In this document: piece by piece, positions 41,376-50,929 of the stretch
Layout of the letters: every line of letters starts with the position of its first letter
Numbering within the stretch: the stretch's first letter is position 1
NCBI GenBank assembly: GCA_963576725.1
Contig: OY755242.1
Location: 29,782,225-29,846,224 of the forward strand
Source: Azorinus chamasolen
Taxonomy: Eukaryota > Mollusca > Bivalvia > Cardiida > Solecurtidae
Length of the DNA: 64,000 bases
Direction: 5' to 3'
Notes under the pieces: model-generated
Seen by the model: the letters and a program-made list of their open reading frames with translations, nothing else
Database searches by the model: none
What the model was told of the DNA's origin: nothing
Position numbers and translations under genes: made by a program

Positions 41376-41411
41376 ATATCAACCTGAAACAGTCGGCGTT
41401 TAAAATTACAC

Positions 41412-41484
41412 CTTTGCAAACAGAGTAGACCAATACCAGACGGTTCCTATATAAACAATCTCACCAAGGTATCTCTGTTTGTCT
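41412..41484. repeat. Solo A hairpin, eroded
   Basis: GCAAACAGAGTAGACCAATACCAGACGG, apex TTCCTATATAAAC, right arm to CTCTGTTTGTC. Confidence 0.6.
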
Positions 41485-41588
41485 GTGTCATTGTCTGATC
41501 TGGTTCTACATTGTTTGCAATTGTAAAAAATCCTGTATTCATATACATTAGAACCCCTTTAATGTTTAGCACTCTGGAGAGAATTGTT

Positions 41589-41817
41589 TTAATCCCTTAC
41601 TTCACCAATTCTCCTTTCTACGCCTTTGCAAACAGAGTAGACTAAAGGAATCATCTGATCTGGGTCTGCTCTGTTTGCTTATGGAAATTACATGGATCTA
41701 ATTCTACAGTGTCTGCCATGGTCAACTATTGTTTTGTTCATTAGCCATTTTAAAACAAATTCTAAATTAATATCCAAGACGTCATTATTTTTACATGAAT
41801 ATCCATGGAGTAAAGAG
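41589..41817 (-). mobile_element. A1-family MITE with a shortened left hairpin arm
   Basis: TTAATCCCTTACTTCACC to CATGGAGTAAAGAG. Arm GCAAACAGAGTAGAC jumps to AAAGGAATCATCTGATCTGGGTCTGCTCTGTTTGC. Confidence 0.75.
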
Positions 41818-41819
41818 AT

Positions 41820-41896
41820 GTAGGGAACACTAACTGAGAATATATTTGTAGCAGACGACATCATATTGCAGACGACACTGAGTTAAGAGTTAAATA
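41820..41896 (+). mobile_element. D2/F right-end fragment
   Basis: TTGTAGCAGACGACATC and TTGCAGACGACACTGAGTTAAGAGTTAA are D2/F right-end sequence, twice in tandem. Confidence 0.5.
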
Positions 41897-41917
41897 AGAA
41901 ACAGGCCGTGCACATCT

Positions 41918-42311
41918 AAACCTGCCTTAAACGAACATAATACAGTAGTATAATTCAGGGTCTTTAACTCTTTCCTCCACAAATACGTCTTTCTACGCCT
42001 CTGTAAAATCACCTGTTGAAACCACTGTGATAAATAGAGCATTTATCCCTATAGGAGCAAATTCTCTATTTATCACAATAGTTTCAATACTACACAATTC
42101 TAACATTTTCATTTTCTCTAGTTAATGCTCCTTTTCGGTATATTAATTCAAAGAGTTTGGACCTAAAATAGCCTATAGGAAGAAAGGCAGATGGTAGCTT
42201 AATGCAGAAAAACGTAGCGTATTACACATGACATGCATTAAGCTACAGCCTACTGCTTAAAACTCATATTTCTAATCAGCTCTTGGTCGCTTAAGACAGG
42301 ATTTACTGTAC
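41918..42311. mobile_element. C4-family MITE with nested B
   Basis: AACCTGCCTTAAACGAACATAA at the left, B at 41964, then GGCAGATGGTAGCTTAATGCAG, a collapsed apex and the right end GGTCGCTTAAGACAGGATTTACTGTA. Confidence 0.72.
41964..42188 (+). mobile_element. B-family MITE with an A1-like left end
   Basis: TTAACTCTTTCCTCCACAAATACGTCTTTCTACGCC is the A1 short-arm form seen also at 25145. Hairpin 42018-42086, apex ATCCCTATAGGAGC. Right end lost its TTAA (GGAAGAAAGG). Confidence 0.85.
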
Positions 42312-43118
42312 TTTTATTATTCACAGTTTAAACATTTTATTACAGAACCTATAAATAGCTTCTTAATTTGAAAAGAGTACAAGGTTTTGTTGAAGTTCTC
42401 GTCTGTGTCGTTTCTTGAACCGCAGTGTAACTGAGGTAGACATGTTTATATATCACGTTGGGTTAGGATATCAAACCGAAAATCAAAGAGTTTTATTTCG
42501 AGAATACCCAGGATAAATGTGGACATATATCATTCCTCATACCTTCGACGTCAGAGATGTTGCATATATACCTACTGTTCGTCGTCATTATAATCATCGT
42601 TCTTCTAATCCTCACCGTCCAATCACACTATCAGCCTTATAATTACATAACATAAACAAACTAGCTACGACGTAGAAAATAGGTTCATACACTCTGGGAT
42701 TGTACAGATGCTTGAAACATAAAAAACCCAAACATTTCTATCCTGGGACCCATAGAAAGCACACTTTCATGAAAAAAGCAAAACAGTGTACTTTTTGTAA
42801 TGAGTTTTTTCCTCATGGAGAAAAAATGTAACAGCCATTGACTGTGTAATTAGTTTTACGCCTGTTAATGTTTTGTACATTATAGTCGCATTCGTTATAA
42901 CAGTGCAACCAGTTTTGATAGAGTTAAGACACTATATAGATCGTTTTCTCATCAAGATCCAAACTGTTTGGCATAAGCATTGTATTGTTGTGTGTGAACG
43001 AATATACGATTTGCATTTTAAGAATAAAACATGTGACGTATTAAGCAGACGACAAATTCCCAGTCGTGCTGAGGGATGTCTCTTTAACCGTCGTATGCGA
43101 ATCTTGAGACAACATTAG
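42312..43118. other. Insertion-poor unique region
   Basis: Only a D half-hairpin (TCTCATCAAGATCCAAACTGTTTGGC, 42947-42972) is recognisable. The 81-residue plus frame 42873-43118 begins MYIIVAFVITVQPVLIELRH and runs into it, so it is not supported. Confidence 0.4.
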
Positions 43119-43184
43119 CAAGCATTTCGGATCCAAATGAGACGCCGAGTAACTCGGCATCTTATCAAGACCCAAACTGTTTGA
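43119..43184. repeat. D hairpin, nearly solo
   Basis: CAAGCATTTCGGATCCAAATGAGACGCCGAG meets TAACTCGGCATCTTATCAAGACCCAAACTGTTTG. D1-like GATCGGATTGC follows. Confidence 0.7.
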
Positions 43185-43361
43185 CGATCGGATTGCTTTT
43201 CTGTTAGGAAATTGAACGAAAAATGCACGCCAATTATAAAAATTGGCAATTATGTTTTTCACATGAAAGATTTCTTGGACTGAATGGCTGAACGAGGCTC
43301 TTCATGACGACCCAGTTGGCATCGTGTTGGCACGTGCTCTACATGGGGTAATGATAGTTGA

Positions 43362-43575
43362 AACCCGTAATTCAGATAAACACATTTTCGCGTCTTTGCA
43401 AACAGAGTAGACCCAGATCAGACGGTTATTACAGGTGCCGTCTGATCAGTCTGCTCTGTTTGCCTATGAACTACTACAGTTTCTGGCATGGTAAAATATT
43501 CTCTTTTTTCTAGTTCTGTTATAAAAAAAATCAGCTACTTATTATTCATGGTGGCACTATTAATTTTCTAGGTAA
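43362..43575 (-). mobile_element. A1-family MITE, ends eroded
   Basis: ACCCGTAATTCAGATAAACACATTTTCGCG at the left. Hairpin 43398-43463, GCAAACAGAGTAGACCCAGATCAGACGG, apex TTATTACAGGTGCC. Long arm has ATTATTCATGGTGGC. Confidence 0.72.
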
Positions 43576-43731
43576 ATAAAACAGAAGTAAAGCAGGAGTT
43601 GCCACACGACAGACGTGTGCGCACATATAAATAAAGGTTCATGAAACGTCGCAGTTATCTTACAAGCGACGGTTTTTACATACAAGTACTTTATCTTTCA
43701 TGCATCGTCATTCTGTTATCAGTTTTAGACG

Positions 43732-43933
43732 TACAGCAAAACCAATCCAAACCGGAATTCTAGAATAGGAGAATTTAGATACTTTTAGGACTTCTTTAGT
43801 GCAGAGCGAAATCATGCAGAAAGCTCCTAGAGGAGCTTTCTGTATGACTTTCACCCTGCATTAAACTACCACCTGTCTCAAAGGCCGATACTTACACTAA
43901 ACTGGAAGACTGGTTTAGAGGGTTTTCGCTGTA
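43732..43933. mobile_element. C2-family MITE
   Basis: TACAGCAAAACCAATCCAAACCGG to CTGGTTTAGAGGGTTTTCGCTGTA. Interestingly both outer ends carry CAGC/GCTG in place of CAGT/ACTG, a matched change. Apex GCTCCTAGAGGAGC. Confidence 0.85.
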
Positions 43934-44017
43934 TGTCTTTGTGAGCTAGGCCTACATATCAAAGGATGAGTGCAAAAAAAATCTAACTACAATTTATGGG
44001 ACGAGCCTGTGGTGATC

Positions 44018-44085
44018 TTTGTCAACAGTTTTGATCCAGATGAGACAACTTGTAACTCGACCTTTCATCAAGATCCAAATTCTAA
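44018..44085. repeat. D-hairpin fragment
   Basis: CAACAGTTTTGATCCAGATGAGACAACTTGTAACTCGACCTTTCATCAAGATCCAAA. Confidence 0.55.
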
Positions 44086-44168
44086 TAATCTGATCTTGAT
44101 TTTGAAAGTAAAATAAAAGAAAACACTGTTTTTAGAATACAGAAAAATATGAATTTTACAAATTGTTA

Positions 44169-44280
44169 TACAGTAGAACTTGTCTTAAGCGGCCACCAGA
44201 AAGAGGTCTCATTATAGGTATGTAAGTTAGGCGGTAGCTTAATGCTCCTACATAAAGATCCACACTGCATTGGTCGTGAG
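44169..44280. mobile_element. C4-family MITE, right half lost
   Basis: TACAGTAGAACTTGTCTTAAGCGGCC and GGCGGTAGCTTAATGC...TCCTAC. The second arm is reduced to CTGCATTGG. Confidence 0.6.
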
Positions 44281-44326
44281 GTTTTGGAGAGTAATAAAAG
44301 AGTGCTTATAAATATTTGAAAGGGTT

Positions 44327-44499
44327 CAGTAAAACCTCTCTATAACGGCCACTAAATTACATCAAGTAGTTTGTGTTATAGGCAGATGGCTGATTAAAGC
44401 AAGGTGAAAGTAAAACAGAACGCTCTTTTAGGAGCCATCTGTCCCAAATACCAACTAATTAACACAATTTAGTGGCCGTTATAGAGAGGTTTTATTGTA
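44327..44499. mobile_element. C1-family MITE, right hairpin arm deleted
   Basis: CAGTAAAACCTCTCTATAACGGCC to GGCCGTTATAGAGAGG-TTTTATTGTA. The left arm GATTAAAGCAAGGTGAAAGTAAAACAG is intact to GCTCTTTTAGGAGC and then joins directly to CATCTGTCCC. Confidence 0.85.
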
Positions 44500-45269
44500 G
44501 TTATAGAAGTTTTGTTGGATCCTTGAATTGGTACATGTTGTGGTAAGTATATGAACAGATATGATTTTTTGACAAGATAAAGCAATAGAGAATAAAGTAA
44601 CACTGCCCAGGGGACAGAAGAAAACAAACAAGCAAAAAAAAATAATACAAGAATTTACAAAAATTGCAAGAGCAAGACACAATGAAAAAAGAGAGAGCAA
44701 GAGATATAGAGATTTCAACAGTGGCAGAGAGCATGAGAGTGACAAAAATATAGAGATAGACAGGACCATGTACTGCGACAGCGATACAAAGAGAGATAAA
44801 AATGGAAAGAATGGATGGGAGGTAGACGAAGATCAATTTAGGAATACAAATTCAGGAATTATTTTGCTTATAGAACTTTGAAAGAACTTGGATTATGTCA
44901 GGTGTCCTTCCATACCATCGGCTACGTTGTCTTTGGGTTAAGAAAACCGATATTCTTGATAAGGTCTTAGTAGACAGCTCGTGAAGTCATGCTAACATTT
45001 TCAAGCAGTTTGGATGGACATTGAACATCAGACATACTACCATAAATTAAACTATTTTATAGAGAAAGAGACATTTTAATTTGTTTGTTCCAAAAACAGT
45101 ATAACAGTATCAGATGGGTTGGATTCTTATGAGACTATGAGTTACTCAGTTTTGCAATGTTGATAACAGATCCGCCTATGGCAGCGAAAATGTTAATTTG
45201 GCAGTATGTTTCTGATAAGATGTTTTTGTTACCCTGATAGGGGTTGAGTTAATTTTTGTTGGATTTATA
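44500..45269. other. Unassigned; purine-rich block and a D trace
   Basis: 44640-44820 is rich in AGAGA and GAGATA words, which gives long minus-strand frames (96 and 111 residues) of low-complexity Leu/Ser. GGGTTGGATTCTTATGAGACTATGAGTTACTCAG at 45115-45150 is a D-hairpin relic. Confidence 0.4.
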
Positions 45270-45483
45270 AACACGAGGAACCCCTCTAAAGCTTCTCCTT
45301 AGTGAATTAATATTGGTGTTTTCAAAAAGATGTGGTTGCTTATATTAATGCAGGACGCAAGTAATACAGAAAGCTCCTTTGGGAGCTTTCTGTAGTACTT
45401 GTTTCCTGCATTAAGCTATCATCTGCTTTTAGAGCCAGAGTTGTTGCTCTTTTTGTCGGTCGCATTAGAGAGGTATTACTGTG
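45270..45483. mobile_element. C-family MITE
   Basis: ACACGAGGAACCCCTCTAAAGC at the left; right GGTCGCATTAGAGAGGTATTACTGTG. Arms GGTTGCTTATATTAATGCAGGACG and TTCCTGCATTAAGCTATC, apex GCTCCTTTGGGAGC at 45380. Confidence 0.75.
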
Positions 45484-45829
45484 TACATGTTTTGCATGAT
45501 TTTCATGATAGGCTCATCTGTTTTTACGCTATAACTGCTTCTGCAAAATCTATTTGACCCAGTGGTATGTCTTTGAGAATAGGTTCTGTTTCATCACAAA
45601 TGTCTTTTTAATACTCTTTTACGAATGTTTTCATCAAGAAGCGCCCCCTGGAAACATCGCCGCGCGTGTCTTCATTCTGAACATAGCACGCGATGTTTTC
45701 CTATTCCACTGTACTGAGTTGTCGTTCATGCCGCTTTCTCTGCTAAGAACGACAACTGTGTATAGATACTGGTGAGCCATTAATAGAATTATTCTAAAGG
45801 AATAGACTAACAAACAGATCAACATTTCA
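45484..45829. other. Unassigned sequence
   Basis: Overlapping small frames on both strands (45554-45775 and 45634-45846) have no motif. No MITE signature. Confidence 0.3.
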
Positions 45830-46022
45830 TTAACTCTTGGCACCATTGAAAACAGTGCATCAGACCTGGGACTTCACTGTTTTCTGTATTATTTTAGCCC
45901 AAGCATACAGGTTTTTAAAAACAAATGATTTACTAATATACCTTTATTATTTAGTTTAGAATTAGATTTAATATAAAATTATTATTTCAGACGACACTTA
46001 AATTTGGCGCCAAAAGAGTTAA
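45830..46022 (+). mobile_element. F-family MITE with a collapsed hairpin
   Basis: TTAACTCTTGGCACCATTG to TTTGGCGCCAAAAGAGTTAA with TTAA on both sides. The hairpin is reduced to GAAAACAGTGCATCAGACCTGGGACTTCACTGTTTTC, so most of both inner arms are gone. The remainder matches 32374 closely. Confidence 0.82.
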
Positions 46023-46129
46023 AACGTCAAACTATATCATTCATTCAGCTTGTTTTTTTCAGACGTCCGTATTTTGTCAACTAAGGCTTACAGATATACT
46101 GGTGCAGAGTATAACTGTTACCTCGATGT

Positions 46130-46300
46130 GAAAAAATAATGTCTGCTCAAGTTTGAATCTGGTGAAATATGACTACTTCCAAACAGAATGTTTTAGAAAC
46201 ATTGATCGAATGTCAAACAGCTTGGATCCTGATGCGACACCGAGTTACTCGGTGCCCCGTCTGTATCCGAGCTGTTTGCAAATACATGCAGTCTTATAGC
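46130..46300 (+). mobile_element. D1-family MITE
   Basis: TCTGCTCAAGTTTGAATCTGG and ATGACTACTTCCAAAC at the left. Hairpin 46213-46279, CAAACAGCTTGGATCC to GTATCCGAGCTGTTTGC, apex ACACCGAGTTACTCGGTG with a compensated A/T change. Confidence 0.7.
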
Positions 46301-46596
46301 TTGGTAAAAGTTAGATGTACACGAGGTAGGATTGAATCGGAAACCTTTCGCCTTAATCTGCACCAATCGGAACGACTCGGTCACGTCCGATCGATATTTT
46401 CGGAATTAGACGAAGATAACCGTATGCATGTGCTCGGCATTGCCGGAAACTCGGAATGGCTGGAATTAGTCGAATATTTCCGATTTGGAAAGTGTTGTCA
46501 AACTATCCTGACACCTGTCTTGTGGCCAGTTAAAAATAACAGTTAACGCGACATTTTGGTCTTAACATTTGCGAAAAACTAACGTTTACTGTTAAG
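46301..46596. other. Unassigned; TCGGAA-rich block
   Basis: AATCGGAA, TTTCGGAATTAG and CTCGGAATGGCTGGAATTAG recur between 46333 and 46490. The 125-residue frame starting at 46169 reads through the D hairpin and this block, so I do not accept it. Confidence 0.4.
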
Positions 46597-46716
46597 TGAA
46601 CGCAGGACGGGGCAGGTAAACCTGTCTTAATTCGTAGGACAGGGCATGTTGCCAGTCTTTGTAGGACAGGGCAGGTAAACCACTCTTCGTATGACAGGGC
46701 AAGTAAACCAGTCCTC
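46597..46716. repeat. Tandem repeat, about 30-35 bp, three to four copies
   Basis: GGACAGGGCAGGTAAACC(A/T)GTCTT variants start near 46607, 46637, 46665 and 46692. Confidence 0.75.
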
Positions 46717-46725
46717 TCATGCCGA

Positions 46726-47158
46726 AACGCCATTCTGCCATGCTAATTGCTTAATACAAAATGCGAAATGCTTTTTGCCATTTGTATAAATTGCAAGGGA
46801 ATGTTCTAAATGATGGATATAAATGCCAAATGCTTATTGCTAAATGCATGTTAGCACTACTAGCATCAAACAGTGCTATTTTTTAAAGTAACTGTACATT
46901 TGCTAAATGCATGTTTATCTACATTAAAGCTTATTACTTATTGCACTATCAAATTAAAAATGGCGTTGTTCAATGCTAGTTGTGCAAACATGCATTTAAC
47001 AATAAGCATGTAGCATTTCGCATTTGTCATTTACATCCATCATTTGGAGCATTCCGGTTCTTTCCCTAGCAATTTACACAATTGGCAAAAAGCATTTCAC
47101 ATTTTGCATTTAGCATTTCGCATTAAACATTTAGCAAATAGCATGGCAGAATGGCGTT
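46726..47158. mobile_element. Foldback element of 433 bp with arms rich in GCATTT words
   Basis: AACGCCATTCTGCCATGCTA and its exact inverse TAGCATGGCAGAATGGCGTT are the ends. Mirror similarity continues for about 130 bp with drift: GCGAAATGCTTTTTGCC, AATGATGGATRTAAATG and AAATGCATGTT recur inverted. The centre is AT-rich. Unlike the other families it lacks the apex motif and any TTAA or TA end rule I can see. Confidence 0.8.
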
Positions 47159-47441
47159 CCATAACTCAATATCAAATTTTGAACAGCAGGGTGGAGGTTA
47201 AATTGAATGTGAATAACAAAAGTTTAACATCGTCAAAAGCTTGAATATACATTTCTTCAATATAATCATCACCCGTCTGGTATGCGAAGGAAAACTTTCC
47301 AGAAGTAAAGCCACATGGCGCAGTGTTTATTTTGAAGAACTTTTCCTCACACCTACCTGTTAGTTTCGTTCAAATCCTGGATCATAAAATATCGTCTGCA
47401 ACAGTTTTTTTTTAACTTTTTATCATTTTAAAGCGACTTTA
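47159..47441. other. Unassigned spacer
   Basis: No MITE signature or coding evidence. Confidence 0.3.
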
Positions 47442-47636
47442 TACAGTAAAACCTCTTTTAATTAGTATGAATATCGGCCTTGGAGACAGGTGGCAGCTTA
47501 ATGCAGGGTGAAAGTCATGCAGAAAGCTCCTAGAGGAGCTTTCTGCATGACTTTCACCCTGCATTAAGCAGCCACCTACCTAAAAGTGTCTAAATTCTTA
47601 TCTACTAGAATTCCGGTTAAGAGAGGTTTTACTGTA
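47442..47636. mobile_element. C2-family MITE
   Basis: TACAGTAAAACCTCTTTTAATT to CCGGTTAAGAGAGG-TTTTACTGTA; a short stretch after the left end is missing. Arms CAGGTGGCAGCTTAATGCAGGGTG to mirror are perfect, apex CTCCTAGAGGAG. Confidence 0.9.
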
Positions 47637-47639
47637 ATT

Positions 47640-47764
47640 GCATCTTCAAACAGTTTGGCTGCAGATGAAGCGTTGAGTGTTTGACAGACCGACATCGTTA
47701 TAGCTAAAAGCATTTCAAGAACACACCAAATTGCAGCAGACGACAGTGTTTGGCAGAGGATAAA
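47640..47764 (+). mobile_element. D2-family MITE, partial
   Basis: TTCAAACAGTTTGGCTGCAGATGAAGCGTTGAG, right arm lost; AATTGCAGCAGACGACAGTGTTTGGCAGAGG is the D2 right side. Confidence 0.6.
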
Positions 47765-47949
47765 ATGCGCTGAACTTTAAATCTTAAAAGTATCGTCTGC
47801 TAGAGTTTTGAGTTCAATCTTTGCAGTCAAACTGAAACTGATTTGCATGCTATAAACCACCTGGTATAGACACAATTTGACGCATTTGCACACTGATTAG
47901 ACTCAGATCAGACAGCTCCTATGTTCTTGCCATTATTAATAAAATGTTT

Positions 47950-48156
47950 TACAGTAAAACCTCTCTATAACGGCCACTAAATTGTGTTAATTAGATGGTG
48001 TTTAGGACAGGTGGCTGTTTAAAGCAAGGTGAAAGTAAAACAGAACGCTCCTATAGGAGCGTTCTGTTTTACTTTCACATTGCTTTAGCAGTCACCTGTC
48101 TTAAACACAAAATGTGTGATGTAATTTAGTGGCCGTTATAGAGAGGTTTTACTGTA
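47950..48156. mobile_element. C1-family MITE, full length
   Basis: 34-bp terminal repeats, TACAGTAAAACCTCTCTATAACGGCC and onward, perfect on both sides. Arms GTGGCTGTTTAAAGCAAGG against mirror with one base lost. Apex GCTCCTATAGGAGC near 48052. Confidence 0.93.
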
Positions 48157-48480
48157 ATTGTTTTCACACGAACATTCATCAGGTGGTGCGTTAAGATCAT
48201 GATCCAGTACATTGTCATTGACCAGGAGAAATAAATCCCCTAGTATGTTCATGAGTATACATGTATTGATCATGCATGCATGCAGTCATGCACTCGTTAG
48301 CAGCGTGCAGTGTTTCTGCTGTGTAGTGACCATGAAACTTATTCCTCTACCTGATGGAGACCTCTTGTCTCACCTTTGTAAACAGAGTAGACCCAGATCA
48401 GACGGCTGATTGGTTTAGACTCCAAATATAACGCTACGTTGTGTCGCCTTTGTTGGCTTTGCAATCAATTTCTTAGATAG
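48157..48480. other. Unassigned with an A-arm scrap
   Basis: CACCTTTGTAAACAGAGTAGACCCAGATCAGACGG at 48372-48406 is an A1 short arm plus left hairpin arm with nothing after it. Confidence 0.4.
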
Positions 48481-48588
48481 TACAGTAAAATCTCTCTAAA
48501 CAGGACGTTCAATTTAGTATAAATATCGGTCTTGGAGACAGGTGGCATCTTCACACAGTGTGGAAGTCATTCAGAAAGCTCATCTCCC
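48481..48588. mobile_element. C2-family MITE, right half lost
   Basis: TACAGTAAAATCTCTCTAAACAGG through GGTGGCATCTTCACACAGTGTGGAAGTCATTCAGAAAGCTC, ending where D2-like sequence begins. Confidence 0.65.
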
Positions 48589-48690
48589 GAACTGTTTGAT
48601 ACTGTGAATATGTTTTTGAATAAAATGGGAGAAAATTAAAAAATAGCAGACGAACATTTTGCAGATGACAATATTTGGCAGCGAAATACT
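48589..48690 (+). mobile_element. D2-family MITE, right part
   Basis: GAACTGTTTGATACTG, then AATAGCAGACGAACATTTTGCAGATGACAATATTTGGCAGCGAAATACTTAA. Confidence 0.6.
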
Positions 48691-48805
48691 TAACTGTCCT
48701 GTGCGCGTGCCAAAATAATTACGTATGTATATATAGGCATACACTGAAAACAGTGTTTTCATATTAACACCTTTGTTGCTAAATATGCATACAAGTTAGA
48801 TATAT

Positions 48806-48818
48806 ATATATTTTTTTT

Positions 48819-48850
<32 letters not shown>

Positions 48851-48851
48851 G
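48806..48851. repeat. T-run then 22-bp G-run
   Basis: TATATATATATT, two T8-T10 blocks and about 22 consecutive G. The exact length in such runs is uncertain in any assembly. Confidence 0.8.
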
Positions 48852-48896
48852 TCCTGTAAAATTGCTTTCCCAATCTATTTCAAGGATGTTTAGTTT

Positions 48897-49139
48897 AAGT
48901 CTTTCAACGCCGACGTTGCCGAAAAGTGGCTCACAGTGCTAGCTTCAACTGATTAATCTGTGATTAAATTTGCAATCAGTTTTGATCCAGATGAGACACC
49001 GGTTAACTTGACGTCTCACCAGGATAAACTGTTTGAAATACTAGTTGCGCTTAGAGAAGAAAGTGAATGACATTCCGCCCTGAATTTTAAAGCAGAAGAC
49101 TGTGTATGCAGACGAAAGCTACTTGGCGCGAAAAGAGTA
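48897..49139 (+). mobile_element. D2-family MITE, full length
   Basis: AGTCTTTCAACGCCGACG to TACTTGGCGCGAAAAGAGTA. Hairpin 48972-49036, GCAATCAGTTTTGATCCAGATGAGACACCGG to its mirror. The fullest D2 copy here. Confidence 0.8.
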
Positions 49140-49230
49140 CTGCTTTAATCAGATATACATGTATGTAGTTTCTTTGCAAATCAGTTGTAAACAAGCCCTG
49201 TCGTTAACACTTAAATGCATAGGTTCGCAC

Positions 49231-49439
49231 AGTAAAAACGTTTTACAATGATAACCCAAAAATAGTTATTTTTCTTAACCATTAAGGCAAATGATAGCTT
49301 AATGCAGTAATTAAGCAATGCAAAGAGCTCCATAAGAACATTCTGCATAGATTTTACCCTTCATTAATCTACCAGCTGTTTTGAAATCACACAACTAGGC
49401 CTCTATATTTAGCGATCGTATTAGCGAGACATTACTGTA
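49231..49439. mobile_element. C4-family MITE, diverged
   Basis: CACAGTAAAAACG to GCGATCGTATTAGCGAGACATTACTGTA. Arms GATAGCTTAATGCAG and TTCATTAATCTACC, apex AGCTCCATAAGAAC. Confidence 0.7.
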
Positions 49440-49471
49440 TAATAATAAGAGCAACAAGTACTCGGATACTA

Positions 49472-49795
49472 AACTCGTCATTTCTCCACCAAACCCTGTG
49501 CTGTGATACATAGGGTTTGGCGGAGAAATAAAACAATCATGTACAGTAAAACATCTCTATATCACTAAATTGTGTTAATTAATTGGTGTTTAGGGCAGGT
49601 GACTGTTTAAAGCAATGTGAAAGTGAAACTATAGGAGCGTTCTGGTTTACTTTCACCTTGCTTTAAGCAGCCATCTGCCTTTAACACAAAATAATTGATG
49701 TAATTTAGTGGCCGTTATAGAGGTTTTATTGTATTCTTGAAAAGGTTTCATTTTATGCGTCTTATCTGGACCTCTGGATATATGTTCAAAATACA
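49472..49795. mobile_element. H-family element with nested C1
   Basis: CTCGTCATTTCTCCACCAAACCC pairs with GGGTTTGGCGGAGAAATAAA (49480-49531). After AACAATCATG the C1 copy intervenes; H resumes ATTCTTGAAAAGGTTTCA and TGCGTCTTATCTGGACC, as in the copy after 32095. Confidence 0.75.
49542..49733. mobile_element. C1-family MITE nested in H
   Basis: TACAGTAAAACATCTCTATATC to GGCCGTTATAGAGGTTTTATTGTA, TA at both sides. The left arm is shortened (AAAGTGAAACTATAGGAGC), the right arm complete. Confidence 0.87.
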
Positions 49796-49802
49796 ACCAC
49801 AG

Positions 49803-49890
49803 AGTCAAACAGATTGGATCCTGATCAGACCACGCCTCTTGACGTTTCATATGGACCCAAACGGTTTGCAGAGATACGCAGCAATTGGTT
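49803..49890. repeat. D-hairpin fragment
   Basis: GTCAAACAGATTGGATCCTGATCAGACCACGCC, right arm TGACGTTTCATATGGACCCAAACGGTTTGC. Confidence 0.6.
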
Positions 49891-50166
49891 CGTAGCGTGC
49901 TAAATATGAAAGACCAATTCGTTGAGTCTTAAACAATTTAGCAGACAGTATATATTTAGTTTTAATGAGTTTTTGATGAATCAATTTCGTCGGAAAAAAA
50001 TGGCTGTTTACTACAGTTCTCAAAATTTTAATTTTCTTCCACAATTTTTATCTACAAACAATATCAGAGCGATGATACGTCATATTTCGAAGTGTATCAT
50101 CTAGGTCTATCCTTTTTGCAAAGGTAGTCAACATTCGCTGGTCCTGTGTAAAGAGTTGAGACACAA
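49891..50166. other. Unassigned spacer
   Basis: AACAATTTAGCAGACAG is D2-like; otherwise nothing recognised. Confidence 0.3.
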
Positions 50167-50360
50167 TACAGTAGAACATTTCCTGTGCGGCCATTCATTT
50201 ATTGAACATAGAATTCTTAAAAAAAACAGGTGGTTGCTTAATGTAGGCCAAAAGTAATGGAGAAAGCTCCTATAGGAGCTTTCTCCATTACTTTTGACCT
50301 GCATTAAGCTACCACCTGTCTTACAAACCCCATAATTAGAGGTCTTTTGGATAACCACTA
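50167..50360. mobile_element. C4-family MITE, right end degenerate
   Basis: TACAGTAGAACATTTCCTGTGCGGCC at the left. Arms ACAGGTGGTTGCTTAATGTAGGCC to mirror over 45 bp with few mismatches, apex GCTCCTATAGGAGC near 50271. The right terminal repeat fades after GGTCTTTTGG. Confidence 0.82.
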
Positions 50361-50929
50361 CAGCTGCTTCTATAGAAAATATTGTTCCAGGAAGCCGACT
50401 AATAATACATCTGAATATCAGTATGATGAGAAATGGCAACTTTTCCCATCAATTCACACGGGATTGCAGCATTGTTCGAATAACTGCCAACATGTTATTT
50501 CCTTAGTGCATGTCTGTGAAATAATTCCAACAAAAATCTATTAATAGATATTGCCTAATAATTACGAATTCCGGCTGTTGTAAATTGACAATTTGGTTCG
50601 CATTATGAATATTGACAAGACGTGTTTTGGCATACACTTCCAAGCATCGAGCATTGTTTTAGACAAAAGTCAGAAAAAAATCCCAATACATGTAAAAAGC
50701 ATGCAGAGCTAAATATAACCAGGACTATGTATTTTTGTTTTTCGGTATTTCTCCACCAAAACCCATCTTGCTGGCACAATTTTCTTCTCGCCCCTTTGTT
50801 TCTAAAGACATGATCACCGCATCAAAAAAATTGGATCCGGGCGAGACGCTCTGTTACCCAGCCTAGTGGTGTTCAAAAATAACTTCATATTGTGAGAGAA
50901 TTATTAATTCATGTGTATTTTAACTTACG
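50361..50929. other. Unassigned with an H arm and a D scrap
   Basis: GGTATTTCTCCACCAAAACCCATCTTGCTGG at 50744-50774 is a single H arm. AATTGGATCCGGGCGAGACGC near 50828-50848 is D-like. Confidence 0.4.

Noticed and set aside
44479..44836. Two overlapping minus-strand frames with hydrophobic, Leu/Ser-rich products
   Set aside because: They arise from purine-rich AGAGA low-complexity sequence and overlap in different frames; the membrane-like look is compositional.
46169..46546. 125-residue plus-strand open frame
   Set aside because: Its first 45 codons are a D1 hairpin and the rest is a TCGGAA-rich repeat; no motif and no splice context.
48829..48851. Long G-run as a G-quadruplex regulatory site
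   Set aside because: A homopolymer next to T-runs is better explained as a simple repeat; its length is also prone to sequencing error.
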